A stretch of 64,000 bases of DNA from Pedobacter hiemivivus (GTDB taxonomy: Bacteria; Bacteroidota; Bacteroidia; Sphingobacteriales; Sphingobacteriaceae): positions 244,994-308,993 of the forward strand of contig NZ_SJSM01000001.1 in assembly GCF_004331685.1 (NCBI RefSeq). Reading direction: 5' to 3'. The position numbers were made by a program, and so were the translations under genes. This document shows positions 10,301 to 20,400 of the stretch, one piece after another. The first letter of the stretch is position 1, and each line of letters begins with the position of its first letter. Under the pieces are notes generated by a model. The model made no database searches, was not told where the DNA came from, and worked only from the letters and a program-made list of their open reading frames with translations.

Positions 10301-10451
10301 TTTTAGTACCTTTTACCAGGACACTTACCGCAGGTATTGGAGCGCCTGCTACGTCCTTTACGGTTCCCGAAATGTTTTTTTGCGCATAAGCGGCTACTGT
10401 TAATAGGCTTAACAATAAAACACTTAAACACCGGGAGTAGATCTTTTTCAT
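7323..10451 (-). CDS. SusC/RagA TonB-dependent transporter without STN domain
   Basis: Outer-membrane oligosaccharide importer of 1042 residues. A signal peptide (1-23, AAYAQ) is followed directly by a CarboxypepD_reg-like domain (about 27-97), the TonB-box region NEVVVTALGIKRE (about 103-115), the plug domain (LVNTLSGKVAGLQV, LIVVDGVPV, VTVLKGPTASALYGSRAGNG) and the C-terminal beta-barrel ending in an aromatic residue (LTLGF). There is no STN domain, so it cannot signal to a FecR protein. This agrees with its neighbour being a ROK regulator, not an ECF/FecR pair. It is followed by susD and GH92, a three-gene uptake and cleavage unit. Confidence 0.95.
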   Translation of the reverse strand: MKKIYSRCLSVLLLSLLTVAAYAQKNISGTVKDVAGAPIPAVSVLVKGTKIGVSTDAAGRYSIAATQGDVLVFRYLGYTAQEATVGSSASINIVLQEEDNSLNEVVVTALGIKREKKALGYALQEVKGETLVEAREPNLVNTLSGKVAGLQVTRSGNGPAGSSRINLRGSNSLTGDNQPLIVVDGVPVSNFTGAVNSEGKQNNDFYNPATDMGNGLSDINPEDIESVTVLKGPTASALYGSRAGNGVILITTKSGKAQKGLGITVSSTLGVESIFAQAKLQNDYGQGTENVFDKISTSSWGPKIEGQKITDWTGKEVSMAAYDNIANYVQKGISSNQSVTFQQQFNNTSVYTSFNRLDDKSLIPGAKLQRTSLLARAVSKFGKDERWTTDTKIQYTNNAAYNRPNSGSNDGNTFRTLYLLPRSLDIRGFNPSVGPDDKMIWYNTSNTINPYWGKDYNLNQDIRDRFLMNGSLKYKFNSWLNAEVKAGADKYSTTTESKRYAGSPDNVTGSYALGKTTFTETNLSALVSGQKDNLFGRLGGGFSVGGNLMSQENSGLTNTVGKLYVPNYFSVKNGVDPTDLKQLFNEKKINSLYGTLQLNWDGYLFLDATLRNDWTSALSKANRSYSYPSISLSYVLSEMISKNGELPGWLSYAKLRASAASVGNDLKAYELYNTYTIDKDANGNITASRGDVLYDPNVKNELIKSYEAGFEARFFKSRVGIDLAVYKSNATQQLIELPMDPLSGYKFKKINSGDIQNTGIEIMLDGKIFENPDGFNWNATVNYSHNNNTVKSIYQNTPQYSLGGFDNITVFAVENAKYGEIYGTAFKRVKDAGSPFNGQLLLTEEGLPQADEQSARLGNQQATSLVGVTNSFAYKGFNLSFLVDGRFGGKVFSASNAILQRNGTGAVTVVNGSRDVIADGVIFNTATSTYEKNTKTVSSQHYWAAVAGPGNLGITEANLYDATNIRLRNINLSYNLSSKFLSKTPIQRAKIGVSCNNVWLITSHMNGVDPESVFATGNNATGFENASAPTTRTVSFNLTLGF

Positions 10452-10504
10452 GTTGATTAAGTTTTGGTTAGTAATTTAGGTTAGTTAATAATTAATAATA
10501 TTTT

Positions 10505-11689
10505 TTATTCATCAAATTGGGTGTTCTCAATAACCAAGCTTGCAGCAGCAAGCAATTCCGCATCTGCGGCTAATTCTGAAACGACAATAGTTGTTTGCTC
10601 TGCAATCCTTGGGATGCAGAATTCGTTTACAGCTTGTTGTACTGATGGTAACAATATTTTGCCAGCTATAGCACCGCGACCGCTCAACACAATACGTTCA
10701 GGATTCATAATATGGATTAGCGTAGCCAATCCTTTTCCAATAAGAAAAGCTGCATCAGACAGGATAGATACTGCAAGCGGATCATGATTGCTTGCAGCTT
10801 CAAGAAAAATCTCACCAACATTCCGGCCGTTCTCTTTAAACAACTGAGTCATACTTGTTGCAGCCCCGTTCTTTATTTCTTCTTTAGCTCTTTCTGTCAT
10901 TACTAACAGCGAAGTCTCTACTTCCAGACAACCACGTTTACCACAAGAGCATAAATTGTTAGTTTTAGAAAGTGGAATGTGACTGAACTCACCAGCATAA
11001 CCGCTGCTTCCTCTATATAGCTTTCCATTTACAATCATCCCCAATCCTGTTCCCCAGCCTATGTTAGCTACCATCACATCTTGTTTCCCTACGGCCGCAC
11101 CAAAATTTAGCTCGGCAAGGGCAATTAAACTGGAGTCATTATCCATAAATATTGGAAGCCGCAATTTGCCCAACATGTATTTCCCAAGAGGCTCACCATC
11201 TTTAGCTCTTAAATGAGAATTATTTATCCCCTCTTCAACATCAATAAAACCAGGGATACCAATGCCTACTCCTAGAATTTTTTCAATATCAATACCGGAA
11301 GCTTTAATATTTTCCTCAATAAAGGCCACTAATTTATCGACTGCCTTAGCTTCACCGGGAATAATAAGTTCAAGCGTTTTAGTTGGAAAAACAATTGTAC
11401 GAGATAGATCATATATCGCCATCCTCGTAGTGAACTGATCCATTGCGACAGAGACAATATACTTTTGCATTAACGGGTTAAGAAGAAATAAAGAAGCCCT
11501 CCTACCACCGGTAGATTGCGCTAGTCCCTGATCTTTAATATAGCCATCTGCTATCAACTCATTTACAACCTTGGTAACCAGAGGCAAACTTTTGGTACTC
11601 AGTTTACTTAATTGAGCAAGTGAAAGTGAATTCTTATAGTAAAGATGCTTTATGATATCCGATCTTAATGAAGGTGCCTTCTCTATCAT
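10505..11689 (-). CDS. ROK-family transcriptional regulator
   Basis: Sugar-responsive DNA-binding regulator of 394 residues, NagC/Mlc-like. An N-terminal winged helix-turn-helix (about residues 10-55, SLAQLSKLSTKSLPLVTKVV) precedes the actin-like ROK sugar-binding domain. Visible ROK signatures are VGIGIPGFID, DNDSSLIALAELNFG (about 183-197), GWGTGLGMIVNG, GEFSHI (about 233-238) and the zinc-binding CSCGKRGC cluster (about 247-254). The zinc ligands and the sugar-binding Glu/His are intact. No phosphate-loop change suggesting active kinase use was assessed. It is 53 bases upstream of susC with no terminator between, so it probably controls locus B and may be co-transcribed with it. It has its own promoter (11715-11747). 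Confidence 0.93.
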   Translation of the reverse strand: MIEKAPSLRSDIIKHLYYKNSLSLAQLSKLSTKSLPLVTKVVNELIADGYIKDQGLAQSTGGRRASLFLLNPLMQKYIVSVAMDQFTTRMAIYDLSRTIVFPTKTLELIIPGEAKAVDKLVAFIEENIKASGIDIEKILGVGIGIPGFIDVEEGINNSHLRAKDGEPLGKYMLGKLRLPIFMDNDSSLIALAELNFGAAVGKQDVMVANIGWGTGLGMIVNGKLYRGSSGYAGEFSHIPLSKTNNLCSCGKRGCLEVETSLLVMTERAKEEIKNGAATSMTQLFKENGRNVGEIFLEAASNHDPLAVSILSDAAFLIGKGLATLIHIMNPERIVLSGRGAIAGKILLPSVQQAVNEFCIPRIAEQTTIVVSELAADAELLAAASLVIENTQFDE

Positions 11690-11714
11690 AGTGTATTTGG
11701 TTAGGTTGCTTAAA

Positions 11715-11747
11715 CAAACTTAATAATTTAAAACAATACTTTCCAAA
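11715..11747 (-). promoter_or_regulatory. Bacteroidota-type promoter for the ROK gene
   Basis: On the minus strand, TTTG (11744-11747), a 21-nt spacer and TAAGTTTG (11715-11722) match the Bacteroidota -33 TTTG and -7 TAnnTTTG boxes. The start site would be near 11708, about 20 bases before the ROK ATG. Confidence 0.55.
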
Positions 11748-11812
11748 TCTTTTTAAATAATTTATTAAGTTGCGCAATGTTTATAAAAAAGTACACAACT
11801 TTGAGCAACAAA

Positions 11813-11844
11813 AAAGCCTCTTAAACCATAGCTTAAGAGGCTTT
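11813..11844 (-). terminator. Rho-independent terminator of the GH29/GH95-like operon
   Basis: Perfect 12-bp stem (11813-11824 with 11833-11844, 8-nt loop), continuing into TTTTTT on the minus strand. It lies 22 bases after the GH29 stop and separates locus C from the ROK operon. Confidence 0.9.
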
Positions 11845-11865
11845 ACCAGTATGGTGGATCAGTAT

Positions 11866-13659
11866 TTATCTTATAGGAGCAAAATTAACTGACTTTAATT
11901 TAAACAGTTCCACTCCATTTTGTAAAGGACTCAACGTTATTGTGTAAACCCCAGCCTTACTAAAGGTAGTTGTTGCAACCGTATGTTTAATAAAAGGCAA
12001 TGGCGCTTTTTTGTCAAACTCTGAGGTACGCAAAGTCCGGAAAAGAAACGCTTGATTGTTGACTTTCATACTTCCTTCCTGTTTTGAACTTTCTGGGGAG
12101 CAAGAATATTCCAAAGTAATTTTATATACTCCAGGCTCCGTTACACGAATGCTAAAATCAGCTTCATCGGCTTTGTCTTTCATATCGGTAACACAAATTG
12201 TATGCTTCCAGTCGCCATAATAGTGACTGTAGGTTAAACTCTTTATTTGAGCGTTGCCTTTTAATTTTGCAAACGTAGCCTCTACGATATTCTCTTTAAA
12301 TTGATTAGAAACAGTAGTTGGAACGTTTAAATCATAATCAGCAATTTTACCAGAGTACTCCATTACAAAAACAGTATTTGCAGCTTCAGCATCAAATGCA
12401 GGTAAGTCAATCAAAATATCATCACCAGATTTTTTCCATACCAGGTTTTTATGGTCTGCTAAAGCATATACTTTAGCAACCTTACCCTTAAAGCCCGGAA
12501 CCAGTAACTTACCGTTTTCAGGTCTTTGCCATACATGTAAATACTGTTTACCCAGTTTTGAAGTGCTTACACCCCATGGTTGCGCAGGAATCAATCCATA
12601 GGTACTACTATAAATGCTCTCTCCATTTTTGTCTAACCATTTACCGGTTTCCCGTAAAAACTTAACTGAATATTCAGGAATATTACCCTCACCATCAGGC
12701 CCGACATTCAACATTAGGTTTCCACCTTTAGAAGCTACATTGGCCAGCAATCTGATAATTTCAGTAGGTGTTTTGAAGTTCATATCATGCTTGATGTAAC
12801 CCCATGAGTCGTTGTGTGTATAGATAGACTCCCAAGCTCCTTTAATTGGTGTTGCCGGTACTTCAGAATCTCCAAAATCGCGATAATCACCCAACCCTTG
12901 CCCTACACGACTGCTAAACAAACTTTTAGGCTGTAAAACACGTAACTCATTTACAAAGCTTTGCGTTTGCGCTTTAGTCATCCCACCAGGGGTATCAAAC
13001 CATACAATACCCAAAGGGCCATAATTGGTTAGTAACTCTTTCAACTGTGGAACAGCTTTTTCCCTATAGTACTTTTGATAGTCTTTTTTAGACTCCTCAA
13101 AGTCCCATGTATTTCTACCCCCATTTGGCTCATACCAATCTTGAAACTGAGAATAATAAAACCCAAACTGAATTCCTCTTTTGCGTGTCGCTTCAGAAAG
13201 CGCTTTCATCGGATCCTTTTTATAAGGCGTAGCATCGACAATATCAAAATCACTCACTTTGGAATCATACATGGAAAAACCTTCATGATGCTTCGCCGTA
13301 ATTACCATGTATTTAATCCCCGCTTCTTTTGCCAACTGTGCCCATTCATCCGCATTAAATTTAACCGGGTTGAAAGTTTGAGCCACCTGCTTATATTCTG
13401 CAACGGGTATCCTAGCCTGATTCATAATCCATTCCCCACTTCCATAATAGCGCTTATCCTTCCACTCACCAGCAAGTTTGGCATACAGCCCCCAATGAAT
13501 GAACATACCGAACTTAGCTTCTTTAAACCATTTTAAATTAGGATTCTCTTTGCCAGAAATGCTGCTATCCCACATCTCATCCATCGTTTGTGCATGAATT
13601 GTGGTTATAGTGCTACCAGCTAAGGCAAATACAAGGATAGTTTTACGAATAAGATTCAT
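11866..13659 (-). CDS. GH29 alpha-L-fucosidase
   Basis: Periplasmic retaining alpha-L-fucosidase of 597 residues that removes terminal L-fucose. A signal peptide (1-23, TTIHAQ) is followed by a TIM-barrel with GH29 landmarks: KFGMFIHWGLYA (about 49-60), TAKHHEGF (121-128), and GIVWFDTPGG with the predicted nucleophile Asp222. The conserved Trp and Asp segments DSWGYIKHD and GGNLMLNVGPDGEG also match. A C-terminal beta-sandwich region follows, and the last 130 residues resemble a second carbohydrate-binding-like fold. It is the last gene of the ECF-FecR-SusC-SusD operon, 23 bases after the GH95-like gene. I did not assign a GH29 subfamily. Confidence 0.95.
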   Translation of the reverse strand: MNLIRKTILVFALAGSTITTIHAQTMDEMWDSSISGKENPNLKWFKEAKFGMFIHWGLYAKLAGEWKDKRYYGSGEWIMNQARIPVAEYKQVAQTFNPVKFNADEWAQLAKEAGIKYMVITAKHHEGFSMYDSKVSDFDIVDATPYKKDPMKALSEATRKRGIQFGFYYSQFQDWYEPNGGRNTWDFEESKKDYQKYYREKAVPQLKELLTNYGPLGIVWFDTPGGMTKAQTQSFVNELRVLQPKSLFSSRVGQGLGDYRDFGDSEVPATPIKGAWESIYTHNDSWGYIKHDMNFKTPTEIIRLLANVASKGGNLMLNVGPDGEGNIPEYSVKFLRETGKWLDKNGESIYSSTYGLIPAQPWGVSTSKLGKQYLHVWQRPENGKLLVPGFKGKVAKVYALADHKNLVWKKSGDDILIDLPAFDAEAANTVFVMEYSGKIADYDLNVPTTVSNQFKENIVEATFAKLKGNAQIKSLTYSHYYGDWKHTICVTDMKDKADEADFSIRVTEPGVYKITLEYSCSPESSKQEGSMKVNNQAFLFRTLRTSEFDKKAPLPFIKHTVATTTFSKAGVYTITLSPLQNGVELFKLKSVNFAPIR

Positions 13660-13682
13660 TTTATTTTTCTTTAATTGTTGTG

Positions 13683-15971
13683 CTATTTAGCAGTCATATG
13701 TATGGATTCACCAACTTTTGTATCAAAAACAAAGGTCTTACCAGAAAGCACCTCAGCTTTTTGTCCATTTCTCAGCAACTGCACCTTTTTCACTGGCCAT
13801 GGATTGTCAATCGTACATACACGTCCCGCCTCGCTTAACAATTCCACATACTCAATTTCACTTTTTTCTAAGCGACTGCTTACTAAAAATGCGCCATAAG
13901 CTCTTAATTGCTCAAAACTCGCATCTTTGAACCTATTCCAATTGGGAAAAATTCTGATAGTCTGCTCATAGCTCTGCATCATCATCTCATTTATAGTTAG
14001 CGGAACAGCTGACAATGTCTCTATTCCACCACCTTCAGCAGTAATCCATAGGTTGGGCAACGATTGTATATTAATCCTGTCCTTTAATTGTTTAAGAATC
14101 TCATCTGAATCATAGCCTACGCGTACTGCCGCCGGAAAACAAGTTTCAATTCCATTGCCTAGCGTATTGCCCCATTCTCCTGACCCCTTCATTCTTTCTT
14201 TCCATCTGCTTACATCACTCAATAAAATTTGGTTAAAAGCAGAATCCGTTTTTGGACCACAGACACCCCCCGGAAGGATTAAGCCATGAATCGAAACCCT
14301 GGCCAATCCCGCAATACGGCTATGCCATGCCGAAGGACTTTTCTCTACCCCCTTCAAGCTCAATTTACCATCAACTTCGCCAACCGTAAAATCACTCATA
14401 TGCTGAACAATATGCTTCCATTTAGGAATTCTTGAAGCATCTACATTTAAAAAACTACTGACATCTATCATTCCCTTAAAAAGCATTTTCACGAGCCCCA
14501 CTGAAAGTGTAGAATTAAAATCACCGAGCTGATCGCGCCATTTACCATTGTTTTTCAAGTTCGGCATCACCTCTCCATAATGGTCCATGTAAATCACGTA
14601 TCGTCCGTTCTCAAATTTTAGGTAGTCTTCCCAGAAGTTTGCACATTCAAGCATATAGGGATAGATCTTTTGGGTATAAGCTTTATCATAAGTACTGTAA
14701 AAACGCATTAGCATATTCCCTACACTAAATACCGCATTGATCTTCTGTCCCAAAAATTTGTAACCACCATCTATGGTATTTTCCCTTGTTGCATAACGCT
14801 TTTCCATCTCTTCAGGAGTTAGTGGCCATCGTGTGGTTACCAATCCTTTTGGCCCCATGCCAACAGGATAATAGATTCCTTTCTGATGCAACAAGGCTTT
14901 TGCATGTTGCTTTCCCTTGTCCATATAATCCAGCAAGGGCTGATCAAAATTAGCCGTTTCATCAATGTGATTGGATGAGTAAGCTGCCCAATAAGGAGCC
15001 TGATAATTGTAATTGAGGTGATAGTCACCACCCCATGCTGCAGAATCACGAGTCACAAAAGGCCCCCAAATTCCAGGAGCAAACTTATCTCCTCTAGATG
15101 TAGCACCAAATAAATACTGTGATGCGTAATAATACTTTTCTATAAATGGATCTCCAATCTCAACTTTAGATTGACTCCAGAAGTCTTTCCACCATGCCTC
15201 GTGCTCCTCTTTTATTTCAGTAACCTTATTTTCTGTAAGACTATGAGCCTCTTTTATAGTGGCCGCTTTCCAATCTTTACGATCTTGATTGGTGTACATC
15301 GTAATGGTAAGCGTAACCTTTTCGTTTGGTTTCAAATCTACACTTCCATCCTTTTCGAGGTTTGCACCTAATACTTTTAAGGCCATGGCTACATTAGACG
15401 GCCATTCCAGTAAAGGAGTATTTTCAAATGATCGGGTTACCCAAATCACGTCCCCATCTACTCCCGCGGTATTAACAGATGTGTTGCCTTCCGTAGATTT
15501 CAGTCCAAGTTTCAAATTACAGGCATTGTTCGCTGTAAACTCGGCCACTACAGTATTGCGCGTGGCTGCTACCCAGGCTTTCAATGACACTTTAAGTTGA
15601 TTCTTCGTAAACTCTCCCTTTATGAAGGCCTTGTCCTGCACTTGCTCGGCATAATAATTAGCGCCCTTTAGGGCGCTAATATTCACTTCTAACCAACCAG
15701 GCAAGGCAATCCCACCACCAGGGTAAACCGGATATGCCCGCCAGAAGTCATTTTTACCCAGATAGAAAGACAATTGATCTGGGCTACCACCAAGGGTAAG
15801 ACCAATATCTCCATTTCCAGCTAATGGTCCATCAGGCGTTTTCTTGGTTGGCACCAACTCTGGTGCCTTTGTAAAAACAGCCCTATATCGCCCGGCATAT
15901 ATTTCCTGAGCATAAACTCTGCTGAAGAACCCCAGCATAAGTACCATTAGCATTAACAGAGATCTGGTCAT
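13683..15971 (-). CDS. GH95-like (alpha/alpha)6 glycosidase, putative alpha-L-fucosidase or alpha-L-galactosidase
   Basis: Secreted enzyme of 762 residues with signal peptide 1-21. An N-terminal beta domain opens with DGPLAGNGDIGLTL (about 47-60). The helical catalytic barrel carries WGGDYHLNYNYQAPYW (about 313-328), which corresponds to the GH95 motif WGsDYTLNINlQMNYW. The C-terminal beta domain is small. GH95 enzymes are inverting and act on terminal alpha-L-fucose or alpha-L-galactose. Pairing with GH29 in one operon suggests complementary linkages on a fucosylated glycan. The similarity is at motif level, and the enzyme may be an unclassified relative, so activity is inferred. It lies 26 bases after susD. 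Confidence 0.75.
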   Translation of the reverse strand: MTRSLLMLMVLMLGFFSRVYAQEIYAGRYRAVFTKAPELVPTKKTPDGPLAGNGDIGLTLGGSPDQLSFYLGKNDFWRAYPVYPGGGIALPGWLEVNISALKGANYYAEQVQDKAFIKGEFTKNQLKVSLKAWVAATRNTVVAEFTANNACNLKLGLKSTEGNTSVNTAGVDGDVIWVTRSFENTPLLEWPSNVAMALKVLGANLEKDGSVDLKPNEKVTLTITMYTNQDRKDWKAATIKEAHSLTENKVTEIKEEHEAWWKDFWSQSKVEIGDPFIEKYYYASQYLFGATSRGDKFAPGIWGPFVTRDSAAWGGDYHLNYNYQAPYWAAYSSNHIDETANFDQPLLDYMDKGKQHAKALLHQKGIYYPVGMGPKGLVTTRWPLTPEEMEKRYATRENTIDGGYKFLGQKINAVFSVGNMLMRFYSTYDKAYTQKIYPYMLECANFWEDYLKFENGRYVIYMDHYGEVMPNLKNNGKWRDQLGDFNSTLSVGLVKMLFKGMIDVSSFLNVDASRIPKWKHIVQHMSDFTVGEVDGKLSLKGVEKSPSAWHSRIAGLARVSIHGLILPGGVCGPKTDSAFNQILLSDVSRWKERMKGSGEWGNTLGNGIETCFPAAVRVGYDSDEILKQLKDRINIQSLPNLWITAEGGGIETLSAVPLTINEMMMQSYEQTIRIFPNWNRFKDASFEQLRAYGAFLVSSRLEKSEIEYVELLSEAGRVCTIDNPWPVKKVQLLRNGQKAEVLSGKTFVFDTKVGESIHMTAK

Positions 15972-15997
15972 ATATTTTGATTATGTTCCTTCACAAT

Positions 15998-17461
15998 TTA
16001 AAACCCAGTGTTTTGCGTCCACACACCTCTCATGATATCCATTTGTCCAAGAGGAATTGGGAAGAGATAAGATTTGAACTTTCTCTTTGTTCCTTTTGCG
16101 TCATAAGGGACTAAAGGAATAACCTGATCTGCTACTTTCCATCTGATTAAATCATTGTAGCGCAAACCTTCAAAAGCCAACTCTATCCTGCGTTCATTTC
16201 TAATAACATCCCTTGTAAGTACCAATTTTGCAGGCATATTTACACCCGGCCTTGCTCTGACATCATTTAGCGCTTTTAAGGCACGAAGATCTGTCCCCTG
16301 ACCACTTTCAAACATAGCTTCAGCATACATCAATAGTAAATCGGCATATCTGATTTTAACCATATGCTGATCACTTAAGGTCGCTCCAGAAGCATTATTA
16401 ATCGATGTATTTACCCACTTTTTAATGGCCATACCTGTATAAGGAATTTGGCCTTCTGCAGTACTTCCAGCCTGTTTAAAACCTCCTGGATTATAAGCCC
16501 ATGGATCTCCGGCTTCGAAAATGGTCATTTTTCTTCTTGGATCATTTGCTTCATAGGCATTTCTTAATTCTACAGTTGGAAATATAGACATCCTACCCCC
16601 TATCACCTGATCTAAAGAGTGAAAATCATCCGGAGCCCTAAACTGGACAGAAAACATGATTTCCTTATTATTGAGCTGATTGCCAAAGAAAATACCAGCA
16701 TAATTATCAGAAAGTTGAAACGGATTTGCAGCATCCCCTATCAAAGTCCATGCGGCATCAGCAGCCTCTCCATATCGTTCATTATTTAACAATACTTTTG
16801 TTTTTAATGCAATAGCCGTTCCTTTAACCGCACGTCCATCTGTATAAGCTTTCTGTTCTAAATAAGAAATAGCCAGATCCAGATCCTTAAGAATTTGAGT
16901 AACCACTGCCGCCTTTGGTGACCTGGGGGTATTCAAATAATCACCATCAAGCTCTGCAGGTTGCAGAATTATAGGAAGATCCCCATACAACTGAGTCAAC
17001 TCATTATAGTAAAAGGCTCTTAAGAATAAAGCTTCACCTATCATCCTTTTCTTCGTAACCTCCAACAGATTAGGAACCCTATCTACATTGGCCAGGAAAT
17101 AATTACAAGACGCAATGCCCTGAAAACCGAACGTAAAGGTTTTACTCACAATACCTGTTGTTGCCTGATTATGATCACCTCTCATCACCACATCAAAAGA
17201 TTCATAATTAGAGGTATTTGATGCATTATCAGAAAGCGCTTCCCAATACAAAGAGTTACCACTCTGAGTTTTTCCATTCGAGAAAATTGGTTCTTTTAGT
17301 TTTGCGTAGCAAGCTACTAAAGCCTTGCCCGCCTCGGCTTCTGTTCTCCAAAAATTCTCTTCTTTGGGATTTGAAAGCGGATCTTTATCAAGTGTCTTTT
17401 TACATGAAGTCACAAAAACTGCTGACATCAGAAGAAGCCCTATTTTTATATATGTTTTCAT
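15998..17461 (-). CDS. SusD/RagB glycan-binding lipoprotein
   Basis: Surface lipoprotein of 487 residues. The lipobox is FVTSCKKTLDKDP (Cys20). The N-terminal SusD-like_3 region (about 20-230, with FLRAFYYNELTQLYGDLPII) and the C-terminal RagB/SusD domain (IRYADLLLMYAEAMF, NDVRARPGV, ERRIELAFEGLRYNDLIRW) are both complete. It starts 11 bases after the susC stop. It should bind the fucose-containing oligosaccharide handled by the GH95-like and GH29 enzymes downstream. Confidence 0.95.
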   Translation of the reverse strand: MKTYIKIGLLLMSAVFVTSCKKTLDKDPLSNPKEENFWRTEAEAGKALVACYAKLKEPIFSNGKTQSGNSLYWEALSDNASNTSNYESFDVVMRGDHNQATTGIVSKTFTFGFQGIASCNYFLANVDRVPNLLEVTKKRMIGEALFLRAFYYNELTQLYGDLPIILQPAELDGDYLNTPRSPKAAVVTQILKDLDLAISYLEQKAYTDGRAVKGTAIALKTKVLLNNERYGEAADAAWTLIGDAANPFQLSDNYAGIFFGNQLNNKEIMFSVQFRAPDDFHSLDQVIGGRMSIFPTVELRNAYEANDPRRKMTIFEAGDPWAYNPGGFKQAGSTAEGQIPYTGMAIKKWVNTSINNASGATLSDQHMVKIRYADLLLMYAEAMFESGQGTDLRALKALNDVRARPGVNMPAKLVLTRDVIRNERRIELAFEGLRYNDLIRWKVADQVIPLVPYDAKGTKRKFKSYLFPIPLGQMDIMRGVWTQNTGF

Positions 17462-17472
17462 CTTATCTAGGA

Positions 17473-20400
17473 TTAAAAAGTAACTTTAAGTCCAAACGAA
17501 TAAATTTTAGCCTGTGGATATATCGCAGCCCTGCCACTTGCAGCTGCACGCTCAGGATCACTTCCATCAAAAAAGTCAGTGATTGTAAACAGGTTATCAC
17601 CTGAAACATATAAACGCAAACCTTGCATTTTAGCTTTATTGATCCACTTAGCAGGAAAATTATACCCCAACTGCAGGTTCTTTAACCTAATGTAGGAAGC
17701 ATCTTGTAACCACCAGTCAGACACCTGCGTATTAGGCGCATACACTTCATTAAAGATATGTGGTATCGTGTTGGAAGTACCTTCTCCATCCCATGCATCT
17801 TTCCAGAATGTTGGAGGTGGACCAGCTTGTCTAAATGGTGCAATACCCCATTCTCTCACATAAATTTTTCTTCCTTGAACACCTTGAAGAAAGAAACTTA
17901 AGTCAAAATTCTTGTACTCTGCATTAACGGTAAGTCCATAGTTAAATTTAGGAAAAGCACCACCTACAACCATACGGTCATCAGTTGTTATTTTTCCATC
18001 TGGTACACCATTTGGCCCGCTCACATCTCTATACTTCATGTCGCCCGGTTTAGGTTTCACTATTGGCGTTGGTCCATTATCAATTTCGCTTTGATTTTGA
18101 TATATACCATCAAAAATATACATGAGGTAAGACTGATAAGGCAATCCTTCTTGTGTAATGGTTCCATTGGCACTATTAATCTCTCGGGCACCAAATTTTA
18201 CTACTTTATTTTTATAGGTTTCGAAGTTCCCCTGTACCTTATAGCGGAAATCATTTATTTTACCTTCATAGCCCAAGAGAAACTCCAAACCGGTGTTTTT
18301 CATTTCACCGCTATTTACTGTTGGTCCAACTAATCCAATAAAATCAGGAACCTGAAGCTCTCTTAAGATATCGGTTGTTCTTTTAGTATACCAATCTACA
18401 GAGCCAAATAAGCGAGAGCCAAAAAGGTTAAAATCCAGACCTAAATTGGTCACTGTAGTAGTTTCCCATTTCACATCCCTTCTGATTAAATCTGTCTGCG
18501 TTACACCTTGTTGCAAACTTCCGCCGATGAAATATAAGTAAGGATTTAATACAGACTGATAAGGATATGGCATTGACTCACCTAAAAGCGTTCTGTTCAC
18601 GTTCTGGTTACCGACCTGTCCCCATGATACTCTGGCCTTAAGGTTACTCACCCAACTCACATCTTTTAAGAAATCTTCCTGAGAGATTCTCCACCCAGCC
18701 GAAGCAGAAGGGAAAAAGCCCCATTTATTTCCGGTTGGAAAACGAGAAGAACCATCATAACGGAAATTCGCTTCCAATAGATACTTCTCTTTATAATCAT
18801 AGTTTACCCTGCCAAAAAGTGACTGCAATGCCCATTCATAACTAAAGCCGTCGACAGTCTGACCACCTGGTTCATAAATGCTCGGGTCTAACAGATCATC
18901 TGACGGTGCATTTCTTTTAAATCCCTGTAAACGATCGTATCTAAAGGTTTCCTGGCTAGCACCCAGTAATGCACTGAAATTATGATTTTCCGCAATTTTT
19001 TTAGTGTAGTTTAATGTTCCAAAAATGGTATACTGTACATCTTTATCATCACGTACAGTTAAGTTATTTTCACCAACGGTACCGTTCCATTGCGTATTGA
19101 ACGCATACGCCCCAGTATTGTCAGGTAAAAACATATATCCAGGAATACCAACTACATGTACCTTGGTTTCTCTTTCATTGTATTTAACCGCACCTTTGAT
19201 TTCTCCTTTCAATCCAGGAAGAATATCTACGTTTAAATAGGCAGAAGCCAAAGCATAATGATTGTTCACATATCTACCACCATTTTCGGCTGTAGCAACA
19301 GGGTTTTTATTTCCACCTTCAAAAATATAGGCTTTAGCAGCATACCTTCCACTTCCATCTGGCAATTTAGGCGTAAAAGTAGGGTGAGCAGCAAGCGCAC
19401 TCAGAATCTGATCTTCAGTAGAATTACCATCAAAATTACCATTCAAGGCAGTTTCATTCCGCTTGCCTTTTGAGAAGGAAATGTTAGTACCAAAAGTTAC
19501 CTTCTTGTTCAGATCCGTTTTAAAGTTAAACTGAGCATCATACCTTTTATATCCTGTAGCAATCAGTATTCCATCCTGATTTAGGTACCCGGCGCCAAAA
19601 TTATAGGTTGTACCTTCTTTACCCCCATTTACACTCAGGTAATGCTGTTGCATTGGCGCTGTGCGAAATATTGCGTCCATCCAATCGTAACTTGGATATT
19701 GAGCCGGATTAGTAATCGCTCCTTGACGATATTCTTCAATCTGTGCAGCTGAGTATCTCTGGTTAGCACTTGTACCCGTATGATCGATAGCCTTATTCAA
19801 CAACTCCATAAACTGAACAGAATTGGTGATCCTATCGTAAACAGAAGTGGCCCGCTGACTGCCATAATTATAACTGTAATCGATATTTAGTCTTCCAGCT
19901 TTACCCATTTTAGTGGTTACCAGGATAACACCGTTGGCTGCTCTTGAGCCATAAATTGCTGCCGAAGCTGCATCCTTTAATACAGAAATGCTTTCTATCT
20001 GATTAGGGTTTACATTATTTAAGTTCCCCTCAATTCCATCAATCAAAACCAATGGGTCATTGGAAGCCTTACTAAAAGTCCCCATACCGCGTATCTGGAT
20101 CGTTGCACTTTCGGCTCCGGGCTGACCAGAGTTTTGTACCACCTGAACACCAGGCATTCTACCCTGCAATAACGAAGTGGTATTTGGCGCTTGTCTGCTG
20201 GTTAACTCAGTACCGGAAACATTACTTACAGCTCCAGTTAAGTTCACTTTCTTTTGTGTACCGTAACCCACTACCACAATCTCAGAGAGGGCACTATTCT
20301 CTTCTTTTAAGACCACATTGATGTTTGTTCTATTACCTATAGCAATCTCTTGTGTGGCAAAGCCTACGAAGCTAAAAACAAGTGTTCCAGATCCATCAGG

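Noticed and set aside
13075..13536. 153-codon open frame on the plus strand
   Set aside because: It lies entirely antisense to the well-supported GH29 fucosidase, has no signal, domain or promoter, and its composition is that of a reverse-strand shadow.
17218..17604. 128-codon open frame on the plus strand
   Set aside because: It overlaps the susD N-terminus and the susC C-terminus on the opposite strand and has no recognisable protein features.
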